A stretch of DNA of 64,000 nucleotides, from contig NZ_CP091881.1 of assembly GCF_022163125.1 (NCBI RefSeq), forward strand, positions 124,001 to 188,000. Reading direction: 5' to 3'. Below the pieces are notes generated by a model. It saw only the letters and a list, made by a program, of their open reading frames with translations. It was not told the DNA's origin and searched no databases. Within the stretch, counting starts at the first letter, position 1, and each line of letters starts with the position of its first letter. This document shows, piece by piece, positions 1-8,143 of the stretch. The translations under genes were made by a program, and so were the position numbers. Source of the DNA: Paenibacillus sp. HWE-109. GTDB lineage: Bacteria; Bacillota; Bacilli; Paenibacillales; NBRC-103111.

Positions 1-336
1 GAACGAGGCTTTCGAATCGGAATTATCAGTAATTTCGCGCCTACGCTTAAAGCGATTCTGGCAGATAAGGGGATCCTGCATTACTTTGATCCTGTTCTCG
101 TATCGACTGAGGTGGGACTGGAGAAGCCGGATCCGGCGATCTTCAAGTTGGCTTTGGAGCGGGCCGGCGTAGAGGCTAAGGACGTTCTCTATATCGGTGA
201 CCATGAGACGAATGATGTTTGGGCGCCAAATCAGGCAGGGATCGATGCGATTCGCATTATCCGCTACTCCTATCATACCGGGGAAGGTATTCGTACCCTG
301 CTCGAGCTTTTTCAAGATCAACAAGCAATTGGGTAA
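1..336 (+). CDS. HAD-superfamily hydrolase, C-terminal part (gene starts before window)
   Basis: Open from the first base in frame 1 to a TAA at 334-336, so the start lies outside the window. The visible 111 residues hold the second half of a HAD-IA fold: a motif II serine in IISNF, the motif III lysine in EKPDP, and the motif IV acidic cluster GDHETNDV. HAD-IA enzymes are mostly small-molecule phosphatases acting through an aspartyl-phosphate; the nucleophile motif is upstream and not visible. The next gene begins about 18 bp after the stop, so the two may be cotranscribed. The substrate cannot be inferred. Confidence 0.85.
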   Translation, partial: ERGFRIGIISNFAPTLKAILADKGILHYFDPVLVSTEVGLEKPDPAIFKLALERAGVEAKDVLYIGDHETNDVWAPNQAGIDAIRIIRYSYHTGEGIRTLLELFQDQQAIG

Positions 337-354
337 GAAAGGATCTGAGAAGTG

Positions 355-2421
355 ATGAAGTCATCCATTATGGATGATCCGAAGAAAAAGGAAATCACCA
401 AAAAACGGCACTTTTCGTTTCGGATCAATATTTTTTTCTTTGTAACATTCGTGTTGTTTTCCGTGTTAATCGTGCGTTTAGCCATTTTACAATTCGTGCA
501 AGCCAAAGATCTCAAAGCGGCCGAGAATACGAACACGAATCAGACGAACAAAATTGCGCCTATCCGCGGCAATATTTATGATTCAACCAAGTCCCCGCTC
601 GCTTATACGATCCCTGTGCAGTCTTTATTTTTCAGGATTGAGCCTGGTCAGCAAGATAAGGAAGAAATTATTAACCTTGCACGTCGACTCAAGACGGATG
701 TTTTTGATAAATACGGCAAAAAGACGGCTGTACAGCCAACACCGGAAGAAATTGTGTTAGCCATGGATTTGGGTTATGACATTAATCAAAATAAAGTAAA
801 GGACCCCAGCTATTATTGGGTTCCCCGTAAAATCAAGACGGACCTTTCCAAGGAAGAAATTGCGTATTTATTAGAGCATCGCGATGAATTCAAATGGCTT
901 GAAGTCACAGAAGAAAGTATCCGTACTTACGAAATGGACGATGACGGCACAACGACAATTGCCCCGCAGTTGATCGGATATCTCAATAAATACTCGACAC
1001 AGTCTGCGCAGGAGATGTACAAGGATAATCCGGAAAGCAAAGAATATTTGCCTGCAGAAAATGTTGGTTTTGACGGCATCGAAAGAATGTACCAAGATGA
1101 TTTGCGCGGCAAAAACGGGTACAAAGTGTATCCTGTGAACGCGGCTATGAAAATTATCGGCAGAGCGACAGTAACCAAACCGATCAAAGGCAACAATCTG
1201 TACCTATCAATCAACAAGGATATTCAGAAAACAGCGGAGAAAGCCATTCAAGATCAAATCGCTTTCCTGCATACGCCTTATGCGCGGAATGATGCTTTTA
1301 TCAAATACGGGGCAAATGCGGAGGCTGGTTATGCGGTAGCGATGGAAGTCGATACAGGGCGCATCGTGACGATGGCCAACTTCCCCGACTATGATTCGAA
1401 TGTGTGGACGGGCGGGATTTCCCAGGTCAATTTGGATAAGGTAGGATCTTTCATCGCAAATGGATCGATTACTACAGCCTATCCGAAATATACCGATAAA
1501 GAACGGCCGAAGCACCCATCTTCCATCGTGTTCATGGGATCAACCATTAAGCCGTTGTCGGTACTAATCGGTTTAACGGAGAAACTGATTACGCCTGCGA
1601 ATCAATATTATAACGATACCGGAACATTTACGTTCGGTAAAACGGGATCGACGAGCTCAATCTCAAATTCCGGGAAAGTGGCATACGGCAATCTGGATGC
1701 CGCTGGCTCTATCGAGCATTCCTCGAATACGTATATGTCGGCCAAAGTGGGCATTCCCTTCTATTCGAAGTATGGCGGGGAGAACGTCAAAGTCACCGAT
1801 AAATGGGCGGAATACTTAGCCAAGTTCGGGATTGGCGTTAAAACCGGAAGCGGATTGCCGAGTGAGAACGCAGGCTCTAACGACTTTGTGAAAAATGCCA
1901 AAAAAGATAGCTATCAGTCTGCCATGGTTTACGCTTCATGGGGGCAAAACGAGAAGACGACCACACTGCAGCTGGCTCAATTCGCGGCTACATTAGCAAG
2001 CAGAGGGAAGAAAATGAAGCCTTTGTTCGTTGATGAAATCCGCAGCTTTGAAGGGGACTTGGTCAGAAAAGTCGAGCCCGAGGTCATGGAAGACTCGACG
2101 GCTTTATTCGCCAAAGGCGATTGGAACACGATCATTCACGGGATGAAGAGTGGAGCGGAAGGTATCGAAGAGCTGCCCTACAATGTAGCGCGCAAGACGG
2201 GAACGTCGACGCAAGCTGTGTCAGGCGGGACGATCGACAACGCCGTATTCATTGCCTTCGCGCCTGTTGAGAATCCGAAGCTCGCGATTGCTGTCGTCGT
2301 ACCGGAAGGCGGATACGGACGTTACGGAGCGTCGCCGATTGCTGCGAAGATTTTTCAAGCGTACGATGCCGCGAATGATGGCATCTTGACGAAACTCGGC
2401 GGCGGCAAGAAGCCGTGGTAA
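355..2421 (+). CDS. class B penicillin-binding protein (PbpA/PBP2-type transpeptidase)
   Basis: About 688 residues. A basic N-terminus and one membrane anchor (INIFFFVTFVLFSVLIVRL) are followed by a PBP dimer domain (PIRGNIYD) and a transpeptidase domain with all three active-site motifs: STIK near residue 396, SSN near 456 and KTG near 614. There is no glycosyltransferase or PASTA domain, so this is a monofunctional D,D-transpeptidase. The N-terminal stretch resembles Bacillus PbpA/PbpH, the elongation PBPs. ATG at 355 is preferred over GTG at 352 because AAAGGA (338-343) is then about 11 bp away. A strong terminator follows the stop. A degraded copy of the first 110 or so codons lies at 3418-3763. 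Confidence 0.93.
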   Translation: MKSSIMDDPKKKEITKKRHFSFRINIFFFVTFVLFSVLIVRLAILQFVQAKDLKAAENTNTNQTNKIAPIRGNIYDSTKSPLAYTIPVQSLFFRIEPGQQDKEEIINLARRLKTDVFDKYGKKTAVQPTPEEIVLAMDLGYDINQNKVKDPSYYWVPRKIKTDLSKEEIAYLLEHRDEFKWLEVTEESIRTYEMDDDGTTTIAPQLIGYLNKYSTQSAQEMYKDNPESKEYLPAENVGFDGIERMYQDDLRGKNGYKVYPVNAAMKIIGRATVTKPIKGNNLYLSINKDIQKTAEKAIQDQIAFLHTPYARNDAFIKYGANAEAGYAVAMEVDTGRIVTMANFPDYDSNVWTGGISQVNLDKVGSFIANGSITTAYPKYTDKERPKHPSSIVFMGSTIKPLSVLIGLTEKLITPANQYYNDTGTFTFGKTGSTSSISNSGKVAYGNLDAAGSIEHSSNTYMSAKVGIPFYSKYGGENVKVTDKWAEYLAKFGIGVKTGSGLPSENAGSNDFVKNAKKDSYQSAMVYASWGQNEKTTTLQLAQFAATLASRGKKMKPLFVDEIRSFEGDLVRKVEPEVMEDSTALFAKGDWNTIIHGMKSGAEGIEELPYNVARKTGTSTQAVSGGTIDNAVFIAFAPVENPKLAIAVVVPEGGYGRYGASPIAAKIFQAYDAANDGILTKLGGGKKPW

Positions 2422-2428
2422 AGGATTA

Positions 2429-2472
2429 GAGGCTGTTTCCCAAGGTTGAAAACCTGGGGAGCAGCCTTTTTG
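2429..2472 (+). terminator. Rho-independent terminator after the PBP gene
   Basis: GGCTGTTTCCC-AAGGTT and AACC-GGGGAGCAGCC form an interrupted stem around a GAAA loop, followed by TTTTT. It sits 8 bp after the PBP stop codon. Confidence 0.85.
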
Positions 2473-2490
2473 CGTTGTTGGCGGAGGTGG

Positions 2491-3050
2491 CTGAGCGCGA
2501 TGAAGGGGGTTTCAGGTGAGTTAACGTTGGAAAACCGCGTTAAGGTGGCGGTTGAGGCCGAAGTGAGAGTTGTAACGTTGAAAAACAACGTTACCGTCCG
2601 CGAATGAGCACGATGAAGGACAATTCAGGTGAGTTAACGCTGAAAAACCGCGTTAAGGTGGCGGTTGAGGTCGAAGTGAGAGCTGTAACGTTGAAACACA
2701 ACGTTACCGTCAGTGGATGAGCACGGTGAAGGGCAATTCAGGTGAGTTAACGCTGGAAAACAGCGTTAAGGTGGCGGTTGAGGCCAAAGTGAGAGCTATA
2801 ACGTTGAAAAACAACGTTACCGGCAGTGAATAAGCACGATGAAGGACAATTCAGGTGAGTTAACGCTGAAAAACAGCGTTAAGGTGGCGGTTGAGGCGAA
2901 AGTGAGAGCTGTAACGTTGAAAAACAACGTTACCGTCAGTGAATGAGCACGATGAAGGGCAATTCAGTTGAGTTAACGCTGAAAACCAGCGTTAAGGCGG
3001 CGACTGAGGCGAAAGTGAGAGCTGTAACGTTGAAAAACAGCGTTACCGGC
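2491..3050. repeat. five tandem 113-bp repeats, two hairpins per unit
   Basis: The anchor GAGTTAAC recurs at 2518, 2631, 2744, 2857 and 2970, an exact 113-bp period. Each unit has one palindrome of the form TTAACGCTG-AAAAA-CAGCGTTAA and a related one, GTAACGTTG-AAAAA-CAACGTTAC, about 55 bp apart, giving ten hairpins. Units differ by scattered substitutions; some stems keep pairing through G-T wobble (unit 5, second hairpin) while unit 1's first stem is imperfect. The period is not a multiple of three and no long frame spans the array, so it is not coding. The function is unknown: a structured RNA, a protein-binding array or a nucleoid element are all possible. Confidence 0.93.
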
Positions 3051-3148
3051 ATGTCCGCCCATCACTAAGCCGCCCCACAATCTTTGTGTCACTCTAATGA
3101 ACTGTGTGATGCTTAAAGACGAGAATTTGGCTACTTTGGAGATCTAAT

Positions 3149-3281
3149 GAACTGAATTGGCGTTATCGAGCAGATTATAGGTGGAATGGTGATCATTTTT
3201 TTAAAATAACGTATATGGAATTCGTTAGTTTTCCAAATGGACCATTTTGGGTCAAATAAGGGTTCTTGAGTTCGTAAGGAG
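3149..3281 (+). repeat. dispersed repeat, copy 1 (inverted partner at 33679-33811)
   Basis: About 133 bp beginning GAACTGAATTGGCG and ending TTGAGTTCGTAAG. It matches the reverse complement of 33679-33811 along its whole length at roughly 75% by eye, with both ends best conserved. No gene lies within it. It looks like an old member of a dispersed intergenic repeat family. Confidence 0.75.
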
Positions 3282-3417
3282 CTTCCCCGTAAGGAGATTT
3301 GAACTTTGAGGAAACTCTCTCCAACTATTTTCCATAAATTGTGAACACCCCTTGAAAATGTTCCGTCTTTTTAATGAAATTAAAAAGTGGCGTATGCGAA
3401 AGAAAGGCTTTAGTGGT

Positions 3418-3763
3418 ATGAAATCATCCTTCATGGATGGTAAGAAGAAGACTTACCCAAAAGCAGCACTTTTCGTTTCGGATCCATATTTTATTCTTTG
3501 CACAACGCGTGCGAATCCTGGGCGCGCGTTGTAGCCGACGCATGGCTGCGGTCAAACTCCAAGCCAAAGAGCTGAAAGCGGCAGAAAAACGCAGCGGCAA
3601 CCAGACGAACTTCCTTGCACCAATCCGTGGTATTATTTATGATTCGATGAAATCACCTCTGGCCTATACCATTCATTTGCAGTCATTGTTTTTCAGGGGC
3701 GAGCCGGGACAACAGAATGAAGATGAGATTATTGCGCTGGCAATCAGAGAGGACATCAATTAA
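3418..3763 (+). pseudogene. truncated, frameshifted copy of the PBP N-terminal region
   Basis: The frame starting at ATG 3418 (MKSSFMDGKKK) parallels MKSSIMDDPKKK of the PBP at 355. Similarity then continues one base out of frame (HFSFRI, LQAKELKAAE, APIRGIIYDS, SPLAYTI, LQSLFFRGEPGQQ) and ends at a TAA at 3761-3763. The sequence corresponding to the membrane anchor is scrambled, and the copy stops near PBP codon 110 with no transpeptidase domain. Even the ribosome-binding region (GAAAGG) is retained. It is a decayed partial duplication; its last codons overlap the start of the next gene. Confidence 0.85.
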
Positions 3764-4200
3764 TGAGAATCATGTTATTTAGTTTATGGATATGTTGTTG
3801 TTTGCTTCTCAGTTCCTGCGAATCGATGTTTAGCAATATTCGCAATAAACCACTGCCTACTTCTACAGCTTATGTTGAAAACACGGATATTGCCATTCCC
3901 GCTAAATATCATACTTACCGCTGGGGAGCAGAAACGGATTATGGCGATTCGGCAGCCATTGATGTTGATGTTGAACCTGTCGTCATACCGCCTAATTCAA
4001 AAATCGTCATTTCGTTTGATAGAAGTCCTAAAAAAATAGGCAGAATTCATGAAGTTCTTAGTGAAAAAGAATCAGTTGCACTGGACAATTCAAAAAATGA
4101 AATTGTTGTTCCATATTCCGAAGGAATTCATACGTACTCATATTTCGCTGAATGGTCTGAAGGACATGTTGTATTTGTTATTAAAGTGGAAGTGAAGTGA
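3763..4200 (+). CDS. small lipoprotein of unknown function
   Basis: 145 residues with a typical lipoprotein signal: charged start, hydrophobic stretch LFSLWICCCLLL and lipobox LSSC with Cys19. The mature part is about 127 residues, predicted beta-rich, with no family I recognise. The ATG overlaps the stop of the PBP remnant (TAATG) and GAGAGG lies about 11 bp upstream, so translation could be coupled to the remnant. Base composition is more AT-rich than the PBP gene. It is probably anchored to the outer face of the membrane. Confidence 0.75.
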   Translation: MRIMLFSLWICCCLLLSSCESMFSNIRNKPLPTSTAYVENTDIAIPAKYHTYRWGAETDYGDSAAIDVDVEPVVIPPNSKIVISFDRSPKKIGRIHEVLSEKESVALDNSKNEIVVPYSEGIHTYSYFAEWSEGHVVFVIKVEVK

Positions 4201-4330
4201 TTGCTGTCGTTATAAAACAATCATGGCTTTCACCATCGTTACACCGACATGATCTATGAGAAAACCAATATTTATGAATAAAATGTTGGCACTTGGTAAC
4301 AGCTTCGCTGGATTTGAGCCTGAAAATACA

Positions 4331-4375
4331 ACAAAAAAGCAAGTCACCTTTTTCCTAGTGATTTGCTTTTTTTTG
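4331..4375 (+). terminator. Rho-independent terminator after the lipoprotein gene
   Basis: AGCAAGTCAC and GTGATTTGCT pair around a short loop and are followed by an eight-T run. It lies 130 bp after the lipoprotein stop. Confidence 0.8.
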
Positions 4376-4862
4376 TACAATTGATTTGTTTAAGATGGCT
4401 ACCAGTCGGTTAGCTTCTTCCTCTGGCGGGTGCGTGGATTGAAAGTTTATGGGATAGATCTTTAATAATGGATCACTTCGCACCCTGTGTGGAACAAGCA
4501 AGTTGTGACTGCTCAAAATGCATTGGTCGATGGAACGTAACGTCGCTCACGGAAGTTTTCATCATTCGACTCACTCGTCCATTTGCTTTCATGCAAAAAT
4601 CGGACTCTCACCGCTGCTTATTAAAGCAATATCCAAGGGGAGGCACCAATCGTCAGCCATAAGCATATCCTAAAGAAAGGGGAATGACCTTCGTCTACCC
4701 CGAAAGTTGCCTCAGGCAAACATTTGTGCATGAAGGAAAGGTGGTGCAGTCCTATGAAAAAGACGCGGCTCTCGGCTTCATTGAAACGACTACTCATTTC
4801 CATCATTTTTCTATAGAATTCGCCTGTTCCCGTGCTTTCATCGTATTTCCAGTATGACTGGC
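4376..4862. other. intergenic stretch upstream of asnB, possible gene debris
   Basis: No gene with a credible start and ribosome binding site was found. Between about 4690 and 4855 both strands carry protein-like short frames (plus strand reads FVYPESCLRQTFVHEGKVV; minus strand reads YWKYDESTGTGEFYRKMM), which suggests a decayed gene, but I recognise neither. The asnB promoter lies at the right-hand end. Confidence 0.35.
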
Positions 4863-4867
4863 TGATA

Positions 4868-4876
4868 TGGTATACT
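4868..4876 (+). promoter_or_regulatory. extended -10 promoter for asnB
   Basis: TGGTATACT is a near-consensus extended -10 element 60 bp upstream of the asnB start; no good -35 hexamer is visible, which is usual for extended -10 promoters. Confidence 0.55.
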
Positions 4877-4935
4877 AATGTATCGGTTGTCGTTAGAGAA
4901 AGATTGATGAATGGTACGGAGGAGTGAGTTTCACC

Positions 4936-6810
4936 ATGTGCGGTATTACAGGTGTCATGTATTTTGAAGATAGAGAACCAACGGTAGCTATGCTGCAGCA
5001 GATGACAGATGTGATTGTGCATCGCGGACCGAATGATTCCGGGTTTTGGACGGATAATCGGATTGGCCTCGGCTTTCGCCGGTTGTCAGTCATTGACTTG
5101 AAAGAAGGGCATCAACCCTTGGCTAATGAGGATGATTCCGTTTGGATCATTTTTAACGGGGAGATTTATAATTATAAAGCTTTACGCAGTATGCTGCAGG
5201 AGCGTGGTCATCAATTCCGCACGCAAAGTGATACGGAGGTCATTGTTCACCTCTATGAGGAGTATGGAGAGGAATGCGTCAAGCACATGCGCGGCATGTT
5301 CGGTTTCGTGATTTGGGACAAGAAAAAGAAGCAGCTGTTCGGAGCGAGAGACCACTTCGGCATTAAGCCGTTTTACTATCATGTCAATGATCGTCAGTTC
5401 TTGTTTGGCTCAGAAATTAAGAGCTTGCTGGCTGCGGACGGCATGAATCGGTTGATCCATACGGACAGCTTGCTGAACTACTTGACCTTTCAATACGTGC
5501 CAGAGCCTAACACGATGTTTCATGGCATACACAAGCTGCCTCCTGGGCATTCCGTGAAGATCACGTTTGACGGTGAGATGACCCTACATAAATATTGGGA
5601 CCCAATGTTTGAGCCGGAGGATCGCCCGTTTGATTATTATGTGGAACAAATTCGTGAAACATTGAAAGATTCGGTCAAGCTCCACATGGTCAGTGATGTG
5701 GATCGTGGTTGTTTCTTGTCGAGCGGGATCGACTCGACAGCGATTGCTACACATATGCGGAATATTGAACCGATCCGCACATTCTCGGTTGGCTTCGAAG
5801 GCGCCAACAACGAAACGCCGATTGCCGCGCAAACCGCAGCGACGCTCGGCACGGAGCACTACGACAAAATCATCACGAAGGATGATTTCTTCAACACGAT
5901 GCCGAAGGCGATCTGGCATCAGGATGAGCCTGTCGCCGATCCTTCGGCAATCGCCCTGTATCACGTGGCGCAGCTCGCGCGCGAACACGTGACCGTGGTC
6001 TTGTCCGGCGAAGGCGCGGACGAGCTGTTCGGCGGCTACCGCATTTACCGCGAGCCGCAGTCGCTGCGGCCGATCGATCAGCTGCCGCAATCGGTGAAGC
6101 GCATGCTGAACCGCTTCGCGCGCATGCTGCCGAACAGCGTGAAGGGCCGCAACTACGTCCTGCGCGGTACCACGCCGCTCGAAGAGAGATTCCTCGGCAA
6201 CGCGAAGATTTTCTCCGAGGATATGAAAGCCGAAGTGCTCCGCCTCGACAGTGAAATGCTGCGTGCCTATAAGAATCCGGTGCAGATTGCCGGCGATTAT
6301 TATAATAAAACGAAACATCTGGATCCGGTTAGCCGGATGCAGTACATCGATATGAATTTATGGATGCCTGGCGATATCTTGATGAAAGCCGATAAGATGA
6401 CAATGGCGCATTCCCTGGAATTGCGTGTTCCGTTCCTGGACAAAGAGCTGTTCGAAGTGGCTCGGCGTATTCCGGCGAAATACCGGATTGCGAATGGCAC
6501 GACGAAGTACATTTTCCGTAAGGCGATGGAAGGCATTATTCCGGATCCGATCCTGAATCGTCCTAAGCTAGGCTTCCCGGTACCTTTGCGCGATTGGGTG
6601 AAAGGTTCGATGGGTAATGTGCTGCTCGAGCAAATCAAATCCAGCGGTATCGAAGATTATATCAATATGGAAGCTGTGGAACGCATGCTCCATAAGCATA
6701 AGAATGGGCAAGGCGACTACGCGCGCCGGATCTGGACTATCTATATTTTTGCCCTCTGGCATATGACATTCATGGAAGAACTGCCTAAGAAAGTGCTCAC
6801 TGCTTACTAG
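4936..6810 (+). CDS. asnB: asparagine synthase (glutamine-hydrolysing)
   Basis: 624 residues. It makes asparagine from aspartate, ATP and glutamine in the cytosol. The start is ATG 4936 because Met-Cys places the catalytic Cys2 of the Ntn glutaminase domain at the N-terminus (MCGITGV); a GTG at 4924 overlaps the GGAGGAG ribosome binding site and would bury that cysteine. The glutaminase domain covers about residues 2-190, including HRGPND, IFNGEIYNY and the ARDHFGIKPFYY segment. The synthetase domain follows with a pyrophosphate loop SSGIDS near residue 262 and SGEGADELFGGY. Length fits the AsnB family (about 610-640). The middle of the gene is noticeably more GC-rich than its ends. It appears monocistronic or led by the extended -10 promoter. 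Confidence 0.96.
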   Translation: MCGITGVMYFEDREPTVAMLQQMTDVIVHRGPNDSGFWTDNRIGLGFRRLSVIDLKEGHQPLANEDDSVWIIFNGEIYNYKALRSMLQERGHQFRTQSDTEVIVHLYEEYGEECVKHMRGMFGFVIWDKKKKQLFGARDHFGIKPFYYHVNDRQFLFGSEIKSLLAADGMNRLIHTDSLLNYLTFQYVPEPNTMFHGIHKLPPGHSVKITFDGEMTLHKYWDPMFEPEDRPFDYYVEQIRETLKDSVKLHMVSDVDRGCFLSSGIDSTAIATHMRNIEPIRTFSVGFEGANNETPIAAQTAATLGTEHYDKIITKDDFFNTMPKAIWHQDEPVADPSAIALYHVAQLAREHVTVVLSGEGADELFGGYRIYREPQSLRPIDQLPQSVKRMLNRFARMLPNSVKGRNYVLRGTTPLEERFLGNAKIFSEDMKAEVLRLDSEMLRAYKNPVQIAGDYYNKTKHLDPVSRMQYIDMNLWMPGDILMKADKMTMAHSLELRVPFLDKELFEVARRIPAKYRIANGTTKYIFRKAMEGIIPDPILNRPKLGFPVPLRDWVKGSMGNVLLEQIKSSGIEDYINMEAVERMLHKHKNGQGDYARRIWTIYIFALWHMTFMEELPKKVLTAY

Positions 6811-6840
6811 GTTTACTACTGATGTAAAGACAGGGGATGG

Positions 6841-7590
6841 ATGAACGTGGGAACTTACAAATTAATTGCTCTTGATATGGACGGCACACTGCTGAACGAG
6901 GATAAGAAAATCTCGGATGAAAATCGTGAAGCGATTCAACAGGCGACTGCTTTGGGTAAGACTGTAATTATGTCTACAGGCCGCGGGGCTATCAGCGCAA
7001 TGCCCTATATTGAAGAGCTGGGGCTTAACACGCCTCTTGTCGTAGTCAATGGCAGCGAAGTATGGGAGTCACCGACGAAGCTGCATAAAAGGACCCTGCT
7101 GGCCACAGAAACAGTGCGCAATTTGCATACACTGGCTCAAGAACACGACTGCTGGTGGTGGGCTTATTCTGTGGATCAAGGCGTCTTTAATCGCGAAAGC
7201 GAGCAATTGGACATTGAGGGACAAGCTTGGTTAAAGTTCGGATTCTATACGGAAAATCCAGAGAAATTGCAGCGAATTCGCGGTATCGTCGAAAACTGGG
7301 GAATTCTTGAGATTACGAACTCGCATCCAAGCAATATTGAGTTAAATCCACGCGGCATTAGCAAGGCAAGCGGTGTTGAGATGGTGTGTCAGCTGCTCGG
7401 CATTCAAATGTCCGAAGTTATTGCGATGGGCGATAGCGAGAATGACATCACGATGATTCGTGAGGCAGGTCTCGGCGTCGCCATGGGGAATGCCCAGGAC
7501 GAAGTAAAGCGCATCGCGGATGTAACAACGGTGACGAACGAGGAACATGCGGTTGCGAAGGTCATTCGTACGTATATGCTGCAAGATTAA
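6841..7590 (+). CDS. Cof-type HAD hydrolase
   Basis: 249 residues. HAD motif I is ALDMDGTLL (nucleophile Asp near residue 12), motif II is the STGR segment and motif IV is GDSENDI near residue 197, with a cap domain between as in Cof/YidA-type phosphatases (type IIB cap). These dephosphorylate sugar phosphates, FMN or similar metabolites; the specific substrate is not predictable here. ATG 6841 follows GGGGATGG closely. It lies 30 bp after asnB on the same strand, so cotranscription is likely. Confidence 0.88.
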   Translation: MNVGTYKLIALDMDGTLLNEDKKISDENREAIQQATALGKTVIMSTGRGAISAMPYIEELGLNTPLVVVNGSEVWESPTKLHKRTLLATETVRNLHTLAQEHDCWWWAYSVDQGVFNRESEQLDIEGQAWLKFGFYTENPEKLQRIRGIVENWGILEITNSHPSNIELNPRGISKASGVEMVCQLLGIQMSEVIAMGDSENDITMIREAGLGVAMGNAQDEVKRIADVTTVTNEEHAVAKVIRTYMLQD

Positions 7591-7634
7591 ATGGCCTATT
7601 CAAATGCCTCAAAGAATGAATGGAGGTCCTGACC

Positions 7635-8114
7635 TTGATCGCTTTAGGCTGGAGTTTAGTTATTATTTTATTTGTTGTCGGGATGATTGGCGCGGTTTAT
7701 CCGGTTCTACCTGGCGTCTTAGCCATCTATGGGGCATTCTTTCTCTATGGCTGGTTGATTAGCTTTGAGCCTTTCACTGTTTTGTTCTGGATTATTCAGA
7801 CCATTATTGTTGTGATCATTTTGGTGGCGGATTACGCGGTAAGCGCGCTTGGCGTCAAAAAATTTGGCGGTTCGAAGGCTGCGATTATCGGTAGTACGAT
7901 CGGACTGATCGTTGGGCCTTTTGTGATCCCGGGATTCGGTTTGATCATTGGCCCTTTCATCGGGGCAGTCATTGGCGAGATCATCATCGGGACCAATTGG
8001 AAAAAGGCGGTCAGCGCCGGCGTCGGCTCTGTCGTCGGTTTCTTCGCCAGCAGTGTGGTGAAAATTGTCCTGCAATTGGCTATGATTATTGTTTTCTTGA
8101 TTTGGGTTTTTTGA
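7635..8114 (+). CDS. DUF456-family membrane protein
   Basis: About 159 residues, nearly all hydrophobic: four or five membrane segments with the glycine-rich stretch GPFVIPGFGLIIGPFIGA typical of DUF456 proteins. The start is taken as TTG 7635, since GGAGGT at 7622-7627 lies 7 bp upstream; the ATG at 7620 would overlap that ribosome binding site. Function of the family is unknown. It sits between the HAD phosphatase and the flippase gene with short gaps, probably in one transcript. Confidence 0.82.
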   Translation: MIALGWSLVIILFVVGMIGAVYPVLPGVLAIYGAFFLYGWLISFEPFTVLFWIIQTIIVVIILVADYAVSALGVKKFGGSKAAIIGSTIGLIVGPFVIPGFGLIIGPFIGAVIGEIIIGTNWKKAVSAGVGSVVGFFASSVVKIVLQLAMIIVFLIWVF

Positions 8115-8143
8115 TGACAGAATGAGAGAGAGAAGGAACGGAT

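Noticed and set aside
2491..3050. CRISPR-like spacing of repeats
   Set aside because: The whole 113-bp unit is repeated, with no unique spacers and no cas genes; it is a tandem satellite.
4257..4376. 39-codon frame after the lipoprotein gene
   Set aside because: It runs through the terminator hairpin and T-run and has no binding site.
5584..6318. 244-codon minus-strand frame inside asnB
   Set aside because: It is the antisense shadow of a GC-rich part of asnB, with no binding site and an Arg/His-rich translation.
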